The notes under the pieces: generated by a model
Told to the model about the DNA's origin: nothing
Seen by the model: the letters and a program-made list of their open reading frames with translations, nothing else
The model's database searches: none
NCBI RefSeq assembly: GCF_012489685.1
Contig: NC_080044.1
Span: 66,574,732-66,638,731, forward strand
Length of the DNA: 64,000 nucleotides
From: Lotus japonicus
Lineage: Eukaryota > Streptophyta > Magnoliopsida > Fabales > Fabaceae
Reading direction: 5' to 3'
Shown here: positions 38,247 through 50,391 of the stretch, piece after piece
How the letters are laid out: every line of letters begins with the position of its first letter
How positions within the stretch are numbered: the stretch's first letter is position 1
Translations under genes and position numbers: made by a program

Positions 38247-38282
38247 CACGTGGCTCTAACCGTTTTCGGGAATCGACACGTG
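38247..38282 (+). promoter_or_regulatory. Paired G-boxes (CACGTG) upstream of the 38405 gene
   Basis: GACACGTGGC (core 38247-38252) and GACACGTGTC (core 38277-38282), spaced 30 bp, about 125-155 bp before the ATG. G-boxes bind plant bZIP and bHLH factors, and this flanking sequence is ABRE-like. Regulation by light or abscisic acid is inference. Confidence 0.5.
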
Positions 38283-38404
38283 TCTGGTTCTCACAGTTCA
38301 TAAACCGCCACACCAACAACGTTGTCTCTTCTTCTTCCTCAACCATTCCAGAACCATAACTGCATTTCGGGTTTGTCTCAGATTCTGCAGAAATCGACGA
38401 AGAA

Positions 38405-40222
38405 ATGGAAAACAGAGCGAACCTGAGAGTTCAAAAGAAGAAACCCACAAAGCGCAGCGGAAGGAAACCGTCACTGAAAAAGATACTGGATTATCTCAAG
38501 TCTGATACCTATATGTATGCACCTCTCGTTTCTCCTTTACCCTCTGATTTCCCCTCACCAAATGCGTTCTTTCCTTCTGCTAAAGGTTTGATCTCTACCT
38601 ATCAATTTTCGTTTTTGTTCTTTTACGGTTTTGATTGCTCTGGCTTGTTTTTCTTTGATTGAGTTGAGTGGTTGTTTATGATTATTCATATTGATTTCAG
38701 TGGTGGAACGGAAAGGAGAACCTGTAAAAGAGTTACGGGAGCGAGTTCAGGAGTATGTCAATTCTGATGTTTATATGTATGGTCCGGTTTTTGAACTTCC
38801 TCATTCACCTCAGACTCAAGGTGAACTTTACTTGTTGCTAATTGTTGAATATGGTTGTACTTGTAACTTTAGATACTCAATTTTGGGATAATTTTTATGG
38901 TTATTTGTATTTGAATTGAATAAACTTGGTCAAATCAAATAATGAAGGCATTTTGTTTGTATTTTGTGATTCAACATTACATGAGGTTACCAGCTTTGGA
39001 GATCTGGGGTTGGAATTAGGAATGTTAGGCATGATCATTAAGAAATGGGACGCTTATCTATAGACTTGATTAGGGGGGAAGGGGGGAAAATCTAGACAAG
39101 TAGCTTGAGATTTCAATGTAAATGGTCCTTCCGTGACTTAAAAAATGAAGTACTATGGGTATGTTTAGGTAAATAACTTAATTAAGCGCTTAGGGAAATA
39201 AGCACTTATGGCATCAATGCATACTAATTTGATAAACTAACTAAAATAAGCTCAAAATAGGTTAGACTCAGGTATAATTGCTTATCCATAAGCTAATTTG
39301 ATCGGCTTATGAAAATAAGCTTAAAACAGCTTATAGGTAGGTCATAAGTTCTGTCAAACACTTGCATAAGTCAAAATTAGATAAGCTCAAGTAAGCTTTT
39401 CCTGAAAAGGCATTTATATTGTTCTGATTAGTAAGAGTAGCATTAAGGACAAAAAATTCATGTCAAGCATTTTTTTCTTGCTCTTACCAATCAGAAATAC
39501 TTCTACCTTGTCCTACTATGTAGCATGGTGGCATATACAATGTGACCCGTCTGTAATACTCAAAGGTGTTTTCCTTGCTTGAGAAAATTCATCCTTGAGC
39601 AGTGACATGCTAAAAGAAATAAATGTAATAGGAAGATTTGATAATGTTGCTGTTGCTGGGTTCCTCATTGATTTTGTGTTGATCTGCTGAATTGCAGAAC
39701 CTTTGCAAGACTGTGGGAGGGTATGGATGGATGACTCACCTAAGGTGTTGACAATGAAAGTCAACCAACGAACTGATCCTTTAGGAAATGTGAACCAAAG
39801 GGCTGAAAATCATCTTCCTCAAAAAGACTCTGATCAAGGCACTCGGGGGCACAAGGAAACTGTGAAGCACACTGTGTATCAGACTTGTCGCACAACTTCA
39901 AGTAAAAGTCTTTGCTGTTCTATAAAATGCATTTGTTTACTACTTTAACTGCTTTTATTCATGATTGATAATGTCACTACTCACTTGTTCTAATGTCAAT
40001 GGTTGTTGTAAATTAGTCAATATAAAAACATGATAACTTATAATTTGTTGCCCTTTTCATGCTTGATGACACGAGGAAATTGAACCATTTTGATGATTTG
40101 ATGTATTGTGTTGTGCATTTGATTTGGGATAATTAAGAATTGTTTTGAACACCCTTCACTCTGCTTGTATCTATTCTGCAGGAAATGTGGCCATCAACTC
40201 ACAGTTGAGAGCTCATGGTTGA
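38405..40222 (+). CDS. Four-exon gene, plant protein of unknown function with an exon-encoded repeated motif
   Basis: Exons 38405-38585, 38701-38820, 39698-39901 and 40182-40222 join in frame with GT-AG introns of 115, 877 and 280 bp to give 181 residues. All three introns are phase 1. Exon 1 encodes a basic N-terminus, then LKKILDYLKSDTYMYAPL. Exon 2 encodes VKELRERVQEYVNSDVYMYGPV. Both fit a pattern K-x-Ile/Leu-...-Tyr-Leu/Val-x-Ser-Asp-x-Tyr-Met-Tyr-x-Pro. Exon 3 is polar (VNQRTDPLGNVNQRAENH). No signal peptide, membrane segment or known catalytic motif. The ATG follows an in-frame stop-free CT/GA-rich leader. It looks like a conserved plant nuclear or cytosolic protein, but I cannot name a function. 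Confidence 0.75.
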
Positions 40223-40545
40223 TTGAAGCTTCTGGATATAAATGAAAACTTAGAAGATGATAACCTATATGGGGTGTTGTTTTAGGTGTACATATTATGG
40301 ATGTATGGAGCATTGCACCAGCATCTTTTAGTTTCAGTGTGTGCTAGTGCAATTTTTGTTTTGACTTTGGTATGCTCTTCATGTAATGTTTTTATTCCAG
40401 TGATAGTTTGAACTTATAGGGCTGGAATGTAAATAAGAATTACTCTAAAGTGGATTTGCTCCTCAACCCTCTATTGGATGACATTTTTTGTCTACAACGG
40501 AAGTTTTGCCAATCACTTTTATTCATACGGTATTCATAGTATCAA

Positions 40546-40617
40546 GTTGCTGTGGTGTAGTGGTTATCACGTTAGTCTTACACACTAAAGGTCCCCAGTT
40601 CGATCCTGGGCAGCAAC
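40546..40617 (+). tRNA. tRNA-Val (anticodon UAC)
   Basis: 72 nt folding as a full cloverleaf. Acceptor GTTGCTG pairs perfectly with CAGCAAC, anticodon stem TTAGT with ACTAA around loop CTTACAC (anticodon TAC), and T stem CCCAG with CTGGG around TTCGATC. The A box (TGGTGTAGTGG) and B box (AGTTCGATCCT) give an internal Pol III promoter. No intron; CCA is not encoded. A run of 12 T follows at about 40627-40638. Confidence 0.95.
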
Positions 40618-40626
40618 ATTTTCTTG

Positions 40627-40638
40627 TTTTTTTTTTTC
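40627..40638 (+). terminator. Pol III T-run terminator of tRNA-Val
   Basis: Twelve consecutive T starting about ten bases after the tRNA 3' end; Pol III stops at runs of four or more T. Confidence 0.8.
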
Positions 40639-40641
40639 ATG

Positions 40642-41550
40642 TAGTTTTGCTTATTAAAAGAAAAACACTGATTATATCAAATTATCAGTAAACAATCAAC
40701 AACTAAAAATAAAATTATAAAGTAATTTTAAAGCTAACTATTTATACAATATGCTAAGCAGAAACTCGAATGGAGCAGACTCGATCAATGACCACAGGCC
40801 CTGTATCTAATTATTAGCCCTGTTTATTTTTTTGTCATTTCCTATGTCTCAATCCATCTTGACATAAAAACAAAAAAGGCAACAAAAAGATTCCATCTTG
40901 AAATTCAGATTGAATTTTGGAACCTGGTTGTACATTAAGTTGGATAAATAATGCATTTGATAGGGATGATATCAAACTGAATTGCCAAATGTCCTATCAT
41001 AATGAGGTGTTTTTTGAAGCTAAATTTCCAACTGTATTAAATTAATTTGGGTAAACTTTGCTTCACTGTCCATTGCCAAAGAAAGAAAATAAAGTGTATT
41101 ATTGTTAAGAAGCGTTGACTTATATATGTGCATTTAACTCTATAGTCAATTTGATAGAACTCCCAAAATAGTATCCAGCAGTATGTATTTTTTAGAATTT
41201 AATGAAAAAACCATGTATTTTAGATTAAATTAGTTTATTGAATTTCATACTAAATCTATATGAAATTCAGAGCAATTTGATGTAAAACTAGTTTGAAATC
41301 ATTTTATGGAATAACCACAAAGCTACAAAAGAACATCGCGAGAAACAATTCAAATGTGATGTTTTATTTGTTTGTAGAAGTGGTAATTGTGTCGCTGATT
41401 TTATGGAACATATAACAATTTTTCATTTTCTATGTGAATTGAGGAAGCATTTCCGGGGTATTTAGATGTTGTTAGCAATGACATTTTGGCCTTGGTGCTT
41501 GTTTGAGTTTTAATGCATTATGTTACCCTCAACCACAACAAACTTCAAAT
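40642..41550. other. Intergenic region, no gene seen
   Basis: AT-rich. No ORF, repeat or RNA gene I can support. Confidence 0.5.
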
Positions 41551-41551
41551 A

Positions 41552-41850
41552 TCAAGTGATTTCTTCAAGCATATATCTATAGACATTTTTGCCACTAGCC
41601 ATAAATTTCACTTCAAATAGTGTTGGGCCGCAAGGGGATAAATCGGGGATCATCACATTGGACTTACATGAGCACACCAAAGTGGACTCGACACCACATC
41701 TTTCACCTAAAACCTTAAGACAATTGGTGTATGCATGAGTCATTTCACTTATAAAGTGCTCATTATACTCCTCTAATCTTCGAATGTGGGACTTCTTACT
41801 CACACTTAACATCCCAACAAATAGCGACCTAAAAATATTCATAACTGATT
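41552..41850 (-). repeat. Probable LTR-retroelement fragment
   Basis: The minus strand contains AGTGTGAGTAAGAAGTCCCA, reminiscent of legume LTR starts, and the 96-codon frame over it shows no known domain. A related phrase, AGAAGTCCCACATCATCTAA, occurs at 42557. Assignment rests on phrase similarity only. Confidence 0.3.
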
Positions 41851-43200
41851 TTCTACCTATTTTATGCTAGCTTCCAGAATTTTGGCAGCCAATCATAAAC
41901 ATTTTCGTTGGAAGTTAGCTACAAATTTGCTGTGGACTTGTTTTAGTGTATATTTTCTTGACTTTGCGTGTCCATTGTCGTCTCTTAATTTTTTGTTTTG
42001 CTTTTAGGAAGCATATAGTAAGTAGTCCGTAATGTTCACTGTATTTCATTTATCTCTCATTGACGCATAAGTCATCGATCTCTGTGGTGTCACTTTCATT
42101 ACAAGTTGCTACTTATGACAAGGCACTTGCATAATTCAAGGTAGTTAAAAGGCTAATCAAAGTAAGCATTTCAGACGTTTTTTCATCAAATTTTGATTTC
42201 GAAAATTAAGTTATGTTGTACTTCTGAATAACTTGTACCAGGTCTTCTTTCTGGCCTAATCAACCTAATTATCTGTTTTCTGTCACGTTCCTTCAACTTT
42301 AGTCGTTGAAACTTATCATTCTATCCCCATTTTTTCGCTCTGGTGGTACAGGATATTTGAGCACGATGTGTTCTACTATTACCCCATCTTGTCAATGTTG
42401 ATGTGTTCAAGACTATTTCCTTCGATTGGTTTTGGACATGCCAATCCAATCCCAGATATATTGTGGCTCATCTTGTGGTTAATGTTTGTTCAGAAAGAAT
42501 GCACCATAGTGATCAAGACTGCTTGAGCCTTGAGCATGACCTAATGTAAGGGTGGAAGAAGTCCCACATCATCTAATATGGTAAGTGGAGGTCACTGAAA
42601 TATCTAAAAGAGATATCACATTGCTTAGGGAAAAGAGAGTTCAAAGCTATTATAATTGTTTCTTTTTACTTTAAGATTCATAATTTTGAAACACTTTAAA
42701 CTTGTTTCTTAGGTTGATATTTGGGGTAGAATTCTTCAAAAAAAAAAAAGCTATATTGAAATAAAGAAGACGCGCTAAGAAGTTTTTTTCAATTTGAGGG
42801 TTGGTTAAGAAAGTTCGAGCACACACAAAGAAGAAAGAAGAATAGTCATCCAACTAGGGAATGGCTCGTCAACCCCTCATAGGGTTTACAAACCATAACC
42901 CCAAAGAGATGTCAGTTTTTACCTTTTCAAGCAATTTGGATTATTTCTTGCAATATATACTTTTGCAATTGTCTGTAGAATTCAATAAAGCCGACAAGAA
43001 GTTTGAACCATCAGTCCACGCAGAGTAGGCTCGGGCATCTGTCTCCGGAGTCGTGCATAAGAGAGTGTAAGTGCACTTGTTCACCACATCTTTTGACCCG
43101 AGCAGGTAAGTGCACTTGCTTCCTCATACTTCTTGATTTCTTCCTTTAATGAATCATACTTGAAAACCGTGCATACGTCCCATAAGTCGGAAAACCGCAA
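41851..43200. other. Intergenic region, no gene seen
   Basis: Mixed composition, with short ORFs under 65 codons. The AAGTCCCACAT phrase near 42560 hints at further LTR debris. Confidence 0.35.
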
Positions 43201-43207
43201 GATATGA

Positions 43208-43477
43208 TCAGAATCGAGATATGAAGGAGCTGACACTCAAATCGCTACTATGATCCCCTTCCTCGTAATCCATGATACCTGTATGAACATCATCTAAGTA
43301 AGGAGAATGTCTCACATATTGTAAAGTAGTTGGAGCAACTTCAATTGTCCGACCTAAGTAATATGTGTGAAACCTAGAATGGAGCACAAAATTTGGAAAA
43401 GCAGTTGACCTGGGATGCGCAATTTTATCACACACCCGAATGATTGAAATTATAGCCTCTAAAGCGTGGTTTTTCAT
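43208..43477 (-). pseudogene. Unidentified 89-codon frame, possible gene or retroelement fragment
   Basis: Protein-like composition: an Ile-rich start (ALEAIISIIRVCDKIAH) followed by SRFHTYYLGRTIEVAPTTLQ and an acidic part (DYEEGDHSSDL). No start context or splice site is convincing and no family is recognised. It lies just left of an LTR-like block and may be part of a retroelement. Confidence 0.25.
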
Positions 43478-43910
43478 TAATCACTACGTTTCAAGTAAGG
43501 AAAGGCCAAATGAAATTTCAAAGAGGTTGAAGGAATCTTGTTGGTTTGAAAAAATTAATTACACTTTGCTACTGAAAAGTGGGCGTTTTAAACTCATCTC
43601 TGATTACTTTCTAGATGATCATATTATTTCTCAAATGTTCCATTTATAATTAGCATAAGCTCACCGTAAGTTAACATTTCATTGCATTACATGGCAAGCT
43701 GGAGATCCCGTTTTTCTAGTTCAAATGGTGATAAGGCTCTAAACTCAAATGACTCACAACTAAGTGAACAAGTGGTTGGCTAAGATGACTAGCTAGGATA
43801 AAAAACATCTCGCCCAGATAGTAGCCGAGAGGCGCATCTGACTTGATTAATAAGACAACACAAGGTTATCCTAAGATAACCAACCAACCTGCACGGTCTC
43901 GAAAGTATTT

Positions 43911-45567
43911 TGTTCCGGATAAGAACATTGAGAAAGGGTGTAATCCCTAGAGAGAGAAGTGATTGCACCTAAGAGAGAGATCTAGAGAGAGAATAACTGA
44001 ATTTCATGTGTGTATTCATAAAATGAGCAAAAGTCCCTTACAATTGGTATCTGCTACCTATTTATAGAGGTAGTGTTGGGCCCCCATATGCTAGGGTCCT
44101 TAATGGGCCGTGTGGGCCTGGCTGAACGAGGCCCAACCCTACTGGCTTGGGGCGCCACCGGGCGGTGTGAACCCTGGGCGTTGCCCCTCTAGGGGCTCGC
44201 CCAGTCGACAAGTCCACAAGACACCGAGCTCGAAGCATGAGAGCTAAGTGTGTCTTTAAGAAAACTATAACATAACTGCCTAATGCTTATCCATCGTGTA
44301 TGCAAAAATCCAAGTCGCCAACATGGCGTGAAAAGATGAAGGGCGAGCGCCCTTGGTCCGCAAGTCCACAAGCTCGAAGCAGGAGAGCGAAGTGTGTCTC
44401 CAAAATGTGACCGTCAATCTCTGTCCCCTTGTGATCCCCCTAGCAGGTCGCCCGTTGCCACTTTCCACTTGGCACGGCGTTCCTCGGCTGGCGGTTTCGA
44501 CCAACGCGCAGGAACTATTCCCAAGCTTCTAGTTGCAATGGCTTCCCCGCCTAGAAGATCACCTAGCCACGCTACTTGGCGGGATCAACAAAGAATGTAT
44601 AAAGCGTGTAGGTCGCCGACATGGCGCAAATGAAACACAAACCGCCAATAGCGCAAGGAAATACGCAAATACATGAATCTCCGATTGACGCGGGACCTAG
44701 AAAGATGGTGTACAAACGCCTACAAGATTAAGGAGTCGTGGTGGCCCGCCTCATATGACGTGACTCGCTGAATAGAAGCTGGCTCGCCTGGTGACATGGT
44801 CTCCCGCCAATCTCCCCCGCATCCGCCCCTCGTAGCATCTTCATGGATCAAGTTGCTTCCTGGGCGAGTCCCCTAATATGGTGAAGGGACTCAACCAGTC
44901 CACAAGACACCGAGCTCGAAGCATGATAGCACAATGTGTCTTCAAGCTGAAGTCGCCGCCGCATCGTCCCTAGGAGAAGATCCGCCCAGCACGCATGCTC
45001 CTTCACTCGCCATAGTCTACAAGTCCACCAGACTCTGTGTCCAAGTCATGAGGAGTAGGAGTGTCCTCACTTGCCGCATCGCCATCACCGTCTTGCTTTA
45101 GCCTTATAAGAAATTAGTTTGACTTGCTCGCCACTCTCAGCGTAAGGCCGCCACCATTTTGCGGTAGGTCGCTACCCTCATTTTTGGCGGTAGGTCGCGA
45201 CCCTCTTGCGGTAGGTCGCCACCATTTTGCGGTAGGTCGCTACCCTCCTTTTTGGCGGTAGGTCGCGACCCTTTAGCGGTAGGTCGCCATCCTCTTGCGG
45301 TAGGTCGCGACCCTCTTGCGGTAGGTCGCCACCCTTAGCGTGAGGTCGCCACCCTTTTGGCGACTTTTGTGTGTCTAAAAACTGAGTCTTACAGGTCGCC
45401 ACCCATAGCGTTTGGTCGCCACCCTTTGGCATGAGGTCACCACCCTAGCGGTAGGTCGCCACCCTTGGTGTGATCGTCCCATTTCGGGACTCAAAGTGCT
45501 TTGGGTTCCAATGGCCAGTTGGATTACCAAAGCGGTGCTCAGTAGAATGGGCAATTTGTACCCCACA
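43911..45567 (-). mobile_element. LTR-like block with internal minisatellite, ~1.66 kb
   Basis: Read on the minus strand it starts TGTGGGGTACAAATTGCCC (45567), contains a TATA box (TATAAATA, 44066-44059) near its far end, and ends ATCCGGAACA (43911): TG...CA ends with a late TATA are expected of an LTR. It is much more GC-rich than its surroundings and filled with internal repeats. The phrase AAGTCCACAAG..GAGCTCGAAGCA recurs at about 44210, 44362 and 44900. No flanking 5-bp duplication was found (TATTT against CATCG), and no internal domain, so solo LTR status is unproven. Confidence 0.45.
45128..45478. repeat. GGTCGCCACCC minisatellite
   Basis: About fourteen degenerate units of roughly 20-28 bp with core GCGGTAGGTCGCCACCCT (variants GGTCGCGACCC, GGTCGCTACCC, GGTCACCACCC), interrupted once at 45361-45390. 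Strong G/C skew. Units are directly adjacent with no unique spacers, so this is not a CRISPR array. It lies inside the LTR-like block. Confidence 0.85.
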
Positions 45568-45939
45568 CATCGCCAATGAATCCGGTTGTTACGTGGGCTT
45601 TTCCGGGGCTAATTTAGTTCATCGTGAAACTTGTTTCACTTTGTAACTAAATCGCGCCATCAGGAGCTTGTCCCACCCAATAACAAACCGCTTATGGAAG
45701 AGTCTTCCAAGTTTCACAAAACTTTAATGGTGTGCCTCAATTCACCCACTCCTTCTCTTTGATCCGATTTGCTCCTCTCTGTCTGAATCAAAACCAGTGA
45801 AGACAATATAACTTCTAATATCAACTTCAAAATAAGAAAATTAGGAAATACAACAACTGAGAAGGGAATCAAATGAAAGATGGAGGAAAAGTTTGAAGGA
45901 ATTGGAAAATTTGTTGGCCAGCGATCTTAACCATAGCAA

Positions 45940-46262
45940 CGCTTTACTCGCCAAACTTCCATGGCCAAAACAAAACGTGCCCACCAAAATTCCGCCGCCG
46001 GAGTAAAACGTGCTTGCTAGATTCCAACGCCAACGACATTCTCTCGCCGCCGAACTCCATCGCCAACAACACTAGCTCGCCGCCTACCTTCAAAACGTGC
46101 TCGCCAAAGCCAACACGTGCTCGCCAAAGCAAACGTGCTCGCCAGAATTTGCTCACCGCCTAACTTCAACGCCGCCGACACCTGCTCGCCAGAATTTGCT
46201 CACCGCCTAACTTCAACACGTGCCCGCCAAAGCAAAAGCGTGCCCGCCAGAATTCCAACGTC
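45940..46262. repeat. GTGCTCGCCA-rich minisatellite with a 34-bp direct repeat
   Basis: GTGCTCGCCA or GTGCCCGCCA occurs repeatedly in a GC-rich tract. A unit starting TGCTCGCCAGAATTTGCTCA is present twice, at 46137-46170 and 46183-46216, 46 bp apart and identical. No reading frame is preserved across it. Confidence 0.7.
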
Positions 46263-46895
46263 TCGGGATTGGCTCTGCTCCTCATGTATTGTGCTCTGGA
46301 CAGATTCCTCGCCTTTGTTCTTTTCTTCGTCATTACCGATCTGCTCTCCCTTGCCTACATGCTTCCTCGATCTGAAGCTTCACCTCTGTTGACGTTCTTC
46401 ATTGTCGGTCTGAACCGTGTTGCTCCGATCTGCCATCGCTGGATGCGCCTTCACGCTGAATCTCGATCTGTCATTCTCTCGTGAACGCACCTTGTTCTTT
46501 CCCCTCCGCATTGCCACTGATCTACTCCTCATCAGTCTCTTTGTTGTTCTCGATCTGAAACTTCTCCTTTTATCGCTGTTTTTTTTTTTCCTTTTCGAAA
46601 CCTGATCAGCTTTCTTGATCCGTCATTCTCCCGTCCACTATAGCCACTGAGTTTCATCGATTCCTTTCTTAGTCTCGAATTCGCTCCCACTCCGTCGATT
46701 GACAACAGCGATCAAGCTTCCACCACGCTCCGCCTGTGATGCCACAATAATCAACAGATCCGTCCACTCTAAATCGCGAATCCCCTCCTCCCAGTAGCAC
46801 AGGCGGTTCCGCCTCAGAATGCGTGGCTTGTCTTCGATGCTTCTATTTCCGAACTTCCGCCGCCATTGTTGGCGAACCTTGTGGAAGAAGATGCT
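46263..46895. other. CT-rich non-coding stretch
   Basis: Repeated CGATCTG and CTCTGATC phrases and short frames only. Probably retroelement-derived, but nothing definite. Confidence 0.3.
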
Positions 46896-47345
46896 GCCGA
46901 GAGAACTGTAGTGACATGGATTCTTGAAGGTCAAGGTGCATTGTATTCCTTTTCCAATCCAGAGCCCAAAAAGATCATCCAAGATCCATTTCCGTAATCA
47001 AAATCCGTCCCGCGAAATCCACGAAAATCAACGAAAATCTCAAGCAAAATCAGTTGTGCAATCAATCCACGTGATCCGGGAATCAAAAGTTTATCGATCC
47101 CCAGATTCATGAAGGCTCTAAACAACATGAATGACAATTACTATGTCTATAAAAACAAGTTAGGTTGTTCATTTTCACAAACATTACTCATTTTATTAAT
47201 TCATTGTTCTTATACGACTTTAAAATCTTCTCTCTATACTTTCATACTAAATTAAGCACCAGAGTGCCTTTGTACTTTGTAGGTAACTGTCCCGCCGTGT
47301 CAACACGGTTCCACTATCTTGGAAGATCCGTGCACCACCTCTAGA
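46896..47345 (+). repeat. Possible LTR fragment
   Basis: Contains TATAAAAA (47148-47155), then AGAGTGCCTTTGTACTTTG and GTAACTGTCCCG, an arrangement like the U3-R part of plant LTRs. No ends or domains found. Confidence 0.25.
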
Positions 47346-49768
47346 AACATGAAGATTCCGCGGATCCAAATTAAACAAATGATATAAGCTACACTCAAGG
47401 AGACTTGATATTATTGGAGGAATTAAAATTCAAAGCCACAGATACAAACATAGCAACAGCAAGCATCTTCTTAATTGGGAGCACAAGAGTGCCCTAACCC
47501 AATACAATGTGTTATGAGTCAATAAGATATGCTCAAAACTCATAACAGAGCAGATAAGAAAGTGGGTAACAGATAAGGAAAGAAGAGGCAAGGATAAAAG
47601 ACATTCAGAGAAAAGATGGAGAGTATACTGCTCCCAAACTTTTCTGATAAGTAAGTATATGATTAATTCTGACAAAAATTCACGAAAATTATACAATTGA
47701 ACCACAGTTTGATAGCTAATATGCAGCGGTTTCAGCAGAACATGCAGACTTAAAAGCTTCATTTAACCCTAGATTTGTTAACTAATGAAACAAAAGATAA
47801 AACTTATGCATAACTGAAATGTCACTTTCATCTTGTGCCAGTAATAAGCAACTTCATAAGTACAACCCCCGACGATCTCGTGGTGGTAACTCACCATATC
47901 TGGTCTGCCACTCTCCGTTTATAATGTTAATTGTCCTAAAAGCTGCCTATATATCATGCTCCTCTTGACCACACCATCCTTATTAAACGGAACAGAACAT
48001 GATTTGCATCTCCATATGTGCAGTGCTTTTAATTTGTATCTTTCAATCCAGCCAAGTTTATCTGCAGTTTTGTTTTTCTTAGTCTGCACCTCATTGTAAA
48101 TTTTGGCAATATTAATGTTCATTTCATCCGTAAGTAACTATATCTCACAAATACTATACAATAGGTACTGTCTAATATAATATTAGTGAAATGCTGAGAA
48201 TTCAGTTTTTTTTTTTGTATGATTACCGTTATTCTTCATTATAGATAATTCTGATCGATTTTGGGAATATTCATATATGATAGGACCAGTTCTTCCAAAC
48301 CAAGACATGAGTTTACTAAACTTTAAGTGTACGTAGGATAATTAATTATGTGATGGATGGATGGAAATGTTTGTGGTGATTGGTGTTTGTTGAAGGCAGA
48401 AAATCCGGAGAGCACATGCATGTATTGAAAAGACGAGTGTTTTGAGTTAAATCCTTATGATTATATGCTGTAGAGCCTTATCATCAAAGCTAAGTTGTGG
48501 TAGAACCCTCCTTGACACGTATAGCTATAGGGCGGGGGCCCGTCAAAGCTATGCATGCACGTGTGTGCCTTTAAATGCACTGCCCCTGCCATCTGTTGCA
48601 AATGAATGAAAAATATAATATTTAGTTGCGACAAATGCATCATGATCACATCACTATTGGCAATGACTAATATATCCTCACAGATAATCACAGTAAACGG
48701 CTAACTTTAAAAGTGTTCATCAATTCTTAAGTTAGATCGATTATCGGATTTCCAACGTCATAATTATAGGATAATATAAGCAACTACTACGATATGAATG
48801 AATAACTAAATGATATATGACATCTATAAGCATTTTGTTTTATAAGCAACAAGTCTGAAAATAGCTGTGTATATGTAGTAGCAATGATTGAGAATTTGTA
48901 TAAATACCAAAATAGCATTTCAATCCTTTAATGACTTGCACATGATATTGTGTATATACATCCATATGCACAATTCAACATTATTTTCAACAATAATAGT
49001 GCAGTATATATCAATCTTGATCTGAGCTAGGCTGGTAGAAAAGGACCTAAAAGAGTTGCTCTTGATAAGATTTTGGTATCCCAAACGGGCTCTTGGCTTC
49101 TTATCTTGAGTATTATATTATACTAGCTATACGACTTCCTGTTAACACATGTATGATCTCCATTCTCCACCAATCTCTCAAAATGTACACGAGTCGACGC
49201 ACGACCACAGCTGTGAAAAGGACTGCATGTCTTTGGGAAAATCACCATAATTCCACTCTTTCCAAACAAACACATAAATCTTCATTTTGCCATAACAGGA
49301 TTAACATTTCATTAATCCAGGGCAGGGACCATACTATTCATCCCTGTGAATAATTGCTGAAGAAAATATGAAAAACGTGGTGGGTTTAACACAAAATCCA
49401 TTTGTGCAAAAATATTTTGGTTAGACTTCTAATCCAGCACCTCCAAGCCGACTCTCTGTAATATAAAGCAACCTTTTGGACTTGGACTTCCAGTCCAACA
49501 ACAACTGCACTATATAAGGAGAGAAGAAACATTTCATTTTTTCTCTTCTCCTCCTTCTCTCTTTTCAATTAAGTATAAAACATCTTCATTTTCTAACTTT
49601 TTTTTTCTCTAATCATTTTCATTTTTCTCACATTTTCTCTTTTCATTTTTTTCTCAAGACCAAATAAAGCATAAATCACATCGTTTTTACACTGCTTATA
49701 AAAGAAACATCCATTTTTTTCTCAAATTCTTAGTCATTATCAAATCACATCACAGTGTGAGCATCCAC
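47346..49768. other. Intergenic region, no gene supported
   Basis: Several 60-110 codon frames without family features (e.g. 47430-47762 minus, 47919-48122 minus, 49093-49353 plus). A GC block with a GGGCCC palindrome lies at about 48528-48545. Confidence 0.35.
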
Positions 49769-49812
49769 CACAAACAACTCAGGGCTGGCCCACAAACAAC
49801 TCAGGGCTGGCC
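49769..49812. repeat. Perfect 22-bp tandem duplication
   Basis: CACAAACAACTCAGGGCTGG plus CC occurs twice back to back (49769-49790, 49791-49812). CAGGGCTGGCC resembles hAT transposon ends, and GGCCC phrases follow up to about 49855, so this may be the decayed end of such an element. Confidence 0.7.
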
Positions 49813-50264
49813 CAAGGGCCATGCGGTTCGAGCAAGAGCTTTAGGCCCTCAAAAGAAGAAAAAAAATTACTAAGTATACAAAAGGCCTCTCATTCATGCA
49901 TGTGATAAGTCAAATAGTTATTTTGTAAAGAAGACCTCAAATAAAAATCAATGACGTCTCATCAGTTTAAAAAACCAAGTCTAATAGTCTCCATGAAAAG
50001 AAAAAAAAAATACTGCATCTCACTAGCTTTATTATCAATTGAAAAAAACATGTTAAATTGAATTAATTATAATAATTTAATAAATGATTTTACATCTCAA
50101 AATCTCGAAAATGTTAATAAAGAAATAATATTTTAGATAAAAATTTCTGACAAAGTTTGTTTAGACCTAAAACAACTGTTGGAAATTGGCACACGCCTCA
50201 AACATTTTCTACCATATATTGTGAATTCAATTATTGTACATAGGTGTGCGCAAGTAAACTCGCT

Positions 50265-50272
50265 TATATAAG
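50265..50272 (+). promoter_or_regulatory. TATA box of the HLH gene
   Basis: TATATAAG about 125 bp upstream of the ATG at 50392, with a CT-rich leader in between. Confidence 0.55.
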
Positions 50273-50323
50273 CATCTATCAACCCCTCTAGTGATGAGGC
50301 CAACTCTAATTACTTAGCTATAT

Positions 50324-50366
50324 CCTCTCTCTCTCTCTCTCACTGATCATCTCTTTCTCTCTCTTT
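50324..50366 (+). repeat. (CT)n microsatellite in the 5' leader of the HLH gene
   Basis: CTCTCTCTCTCTCTCTC with a second CTCTTTCTCTCTCTTTG tract, 30-70 bp before the start codon. CT-rich leaders are frequent in plant genes. Confidence 0.8.
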
Positions 50367-50391
50367 GTTTCTTGCATTAGCCGGCAAAAGA

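Noticed and set aside
45128..45478. Regular repeats resembling a CRISPR array
   Set aside because: Units are contiguous and degenerate with no unique spacers, and the DNA is plant nuclear. It is a minisatellite in an LTR-like block.
46117..46392. 91-codon plus-strand frame across the GTGCTCGCCA repeats
   Set aside because: The N-terminal half is translated minisatellite and the rest shows no conserved feature.
47430..47762. 110-codon minus-strand frame rich in Leu and Ser
   Set aside because: No start context, splice sites or family match; surrounding sequence looks non-coding.
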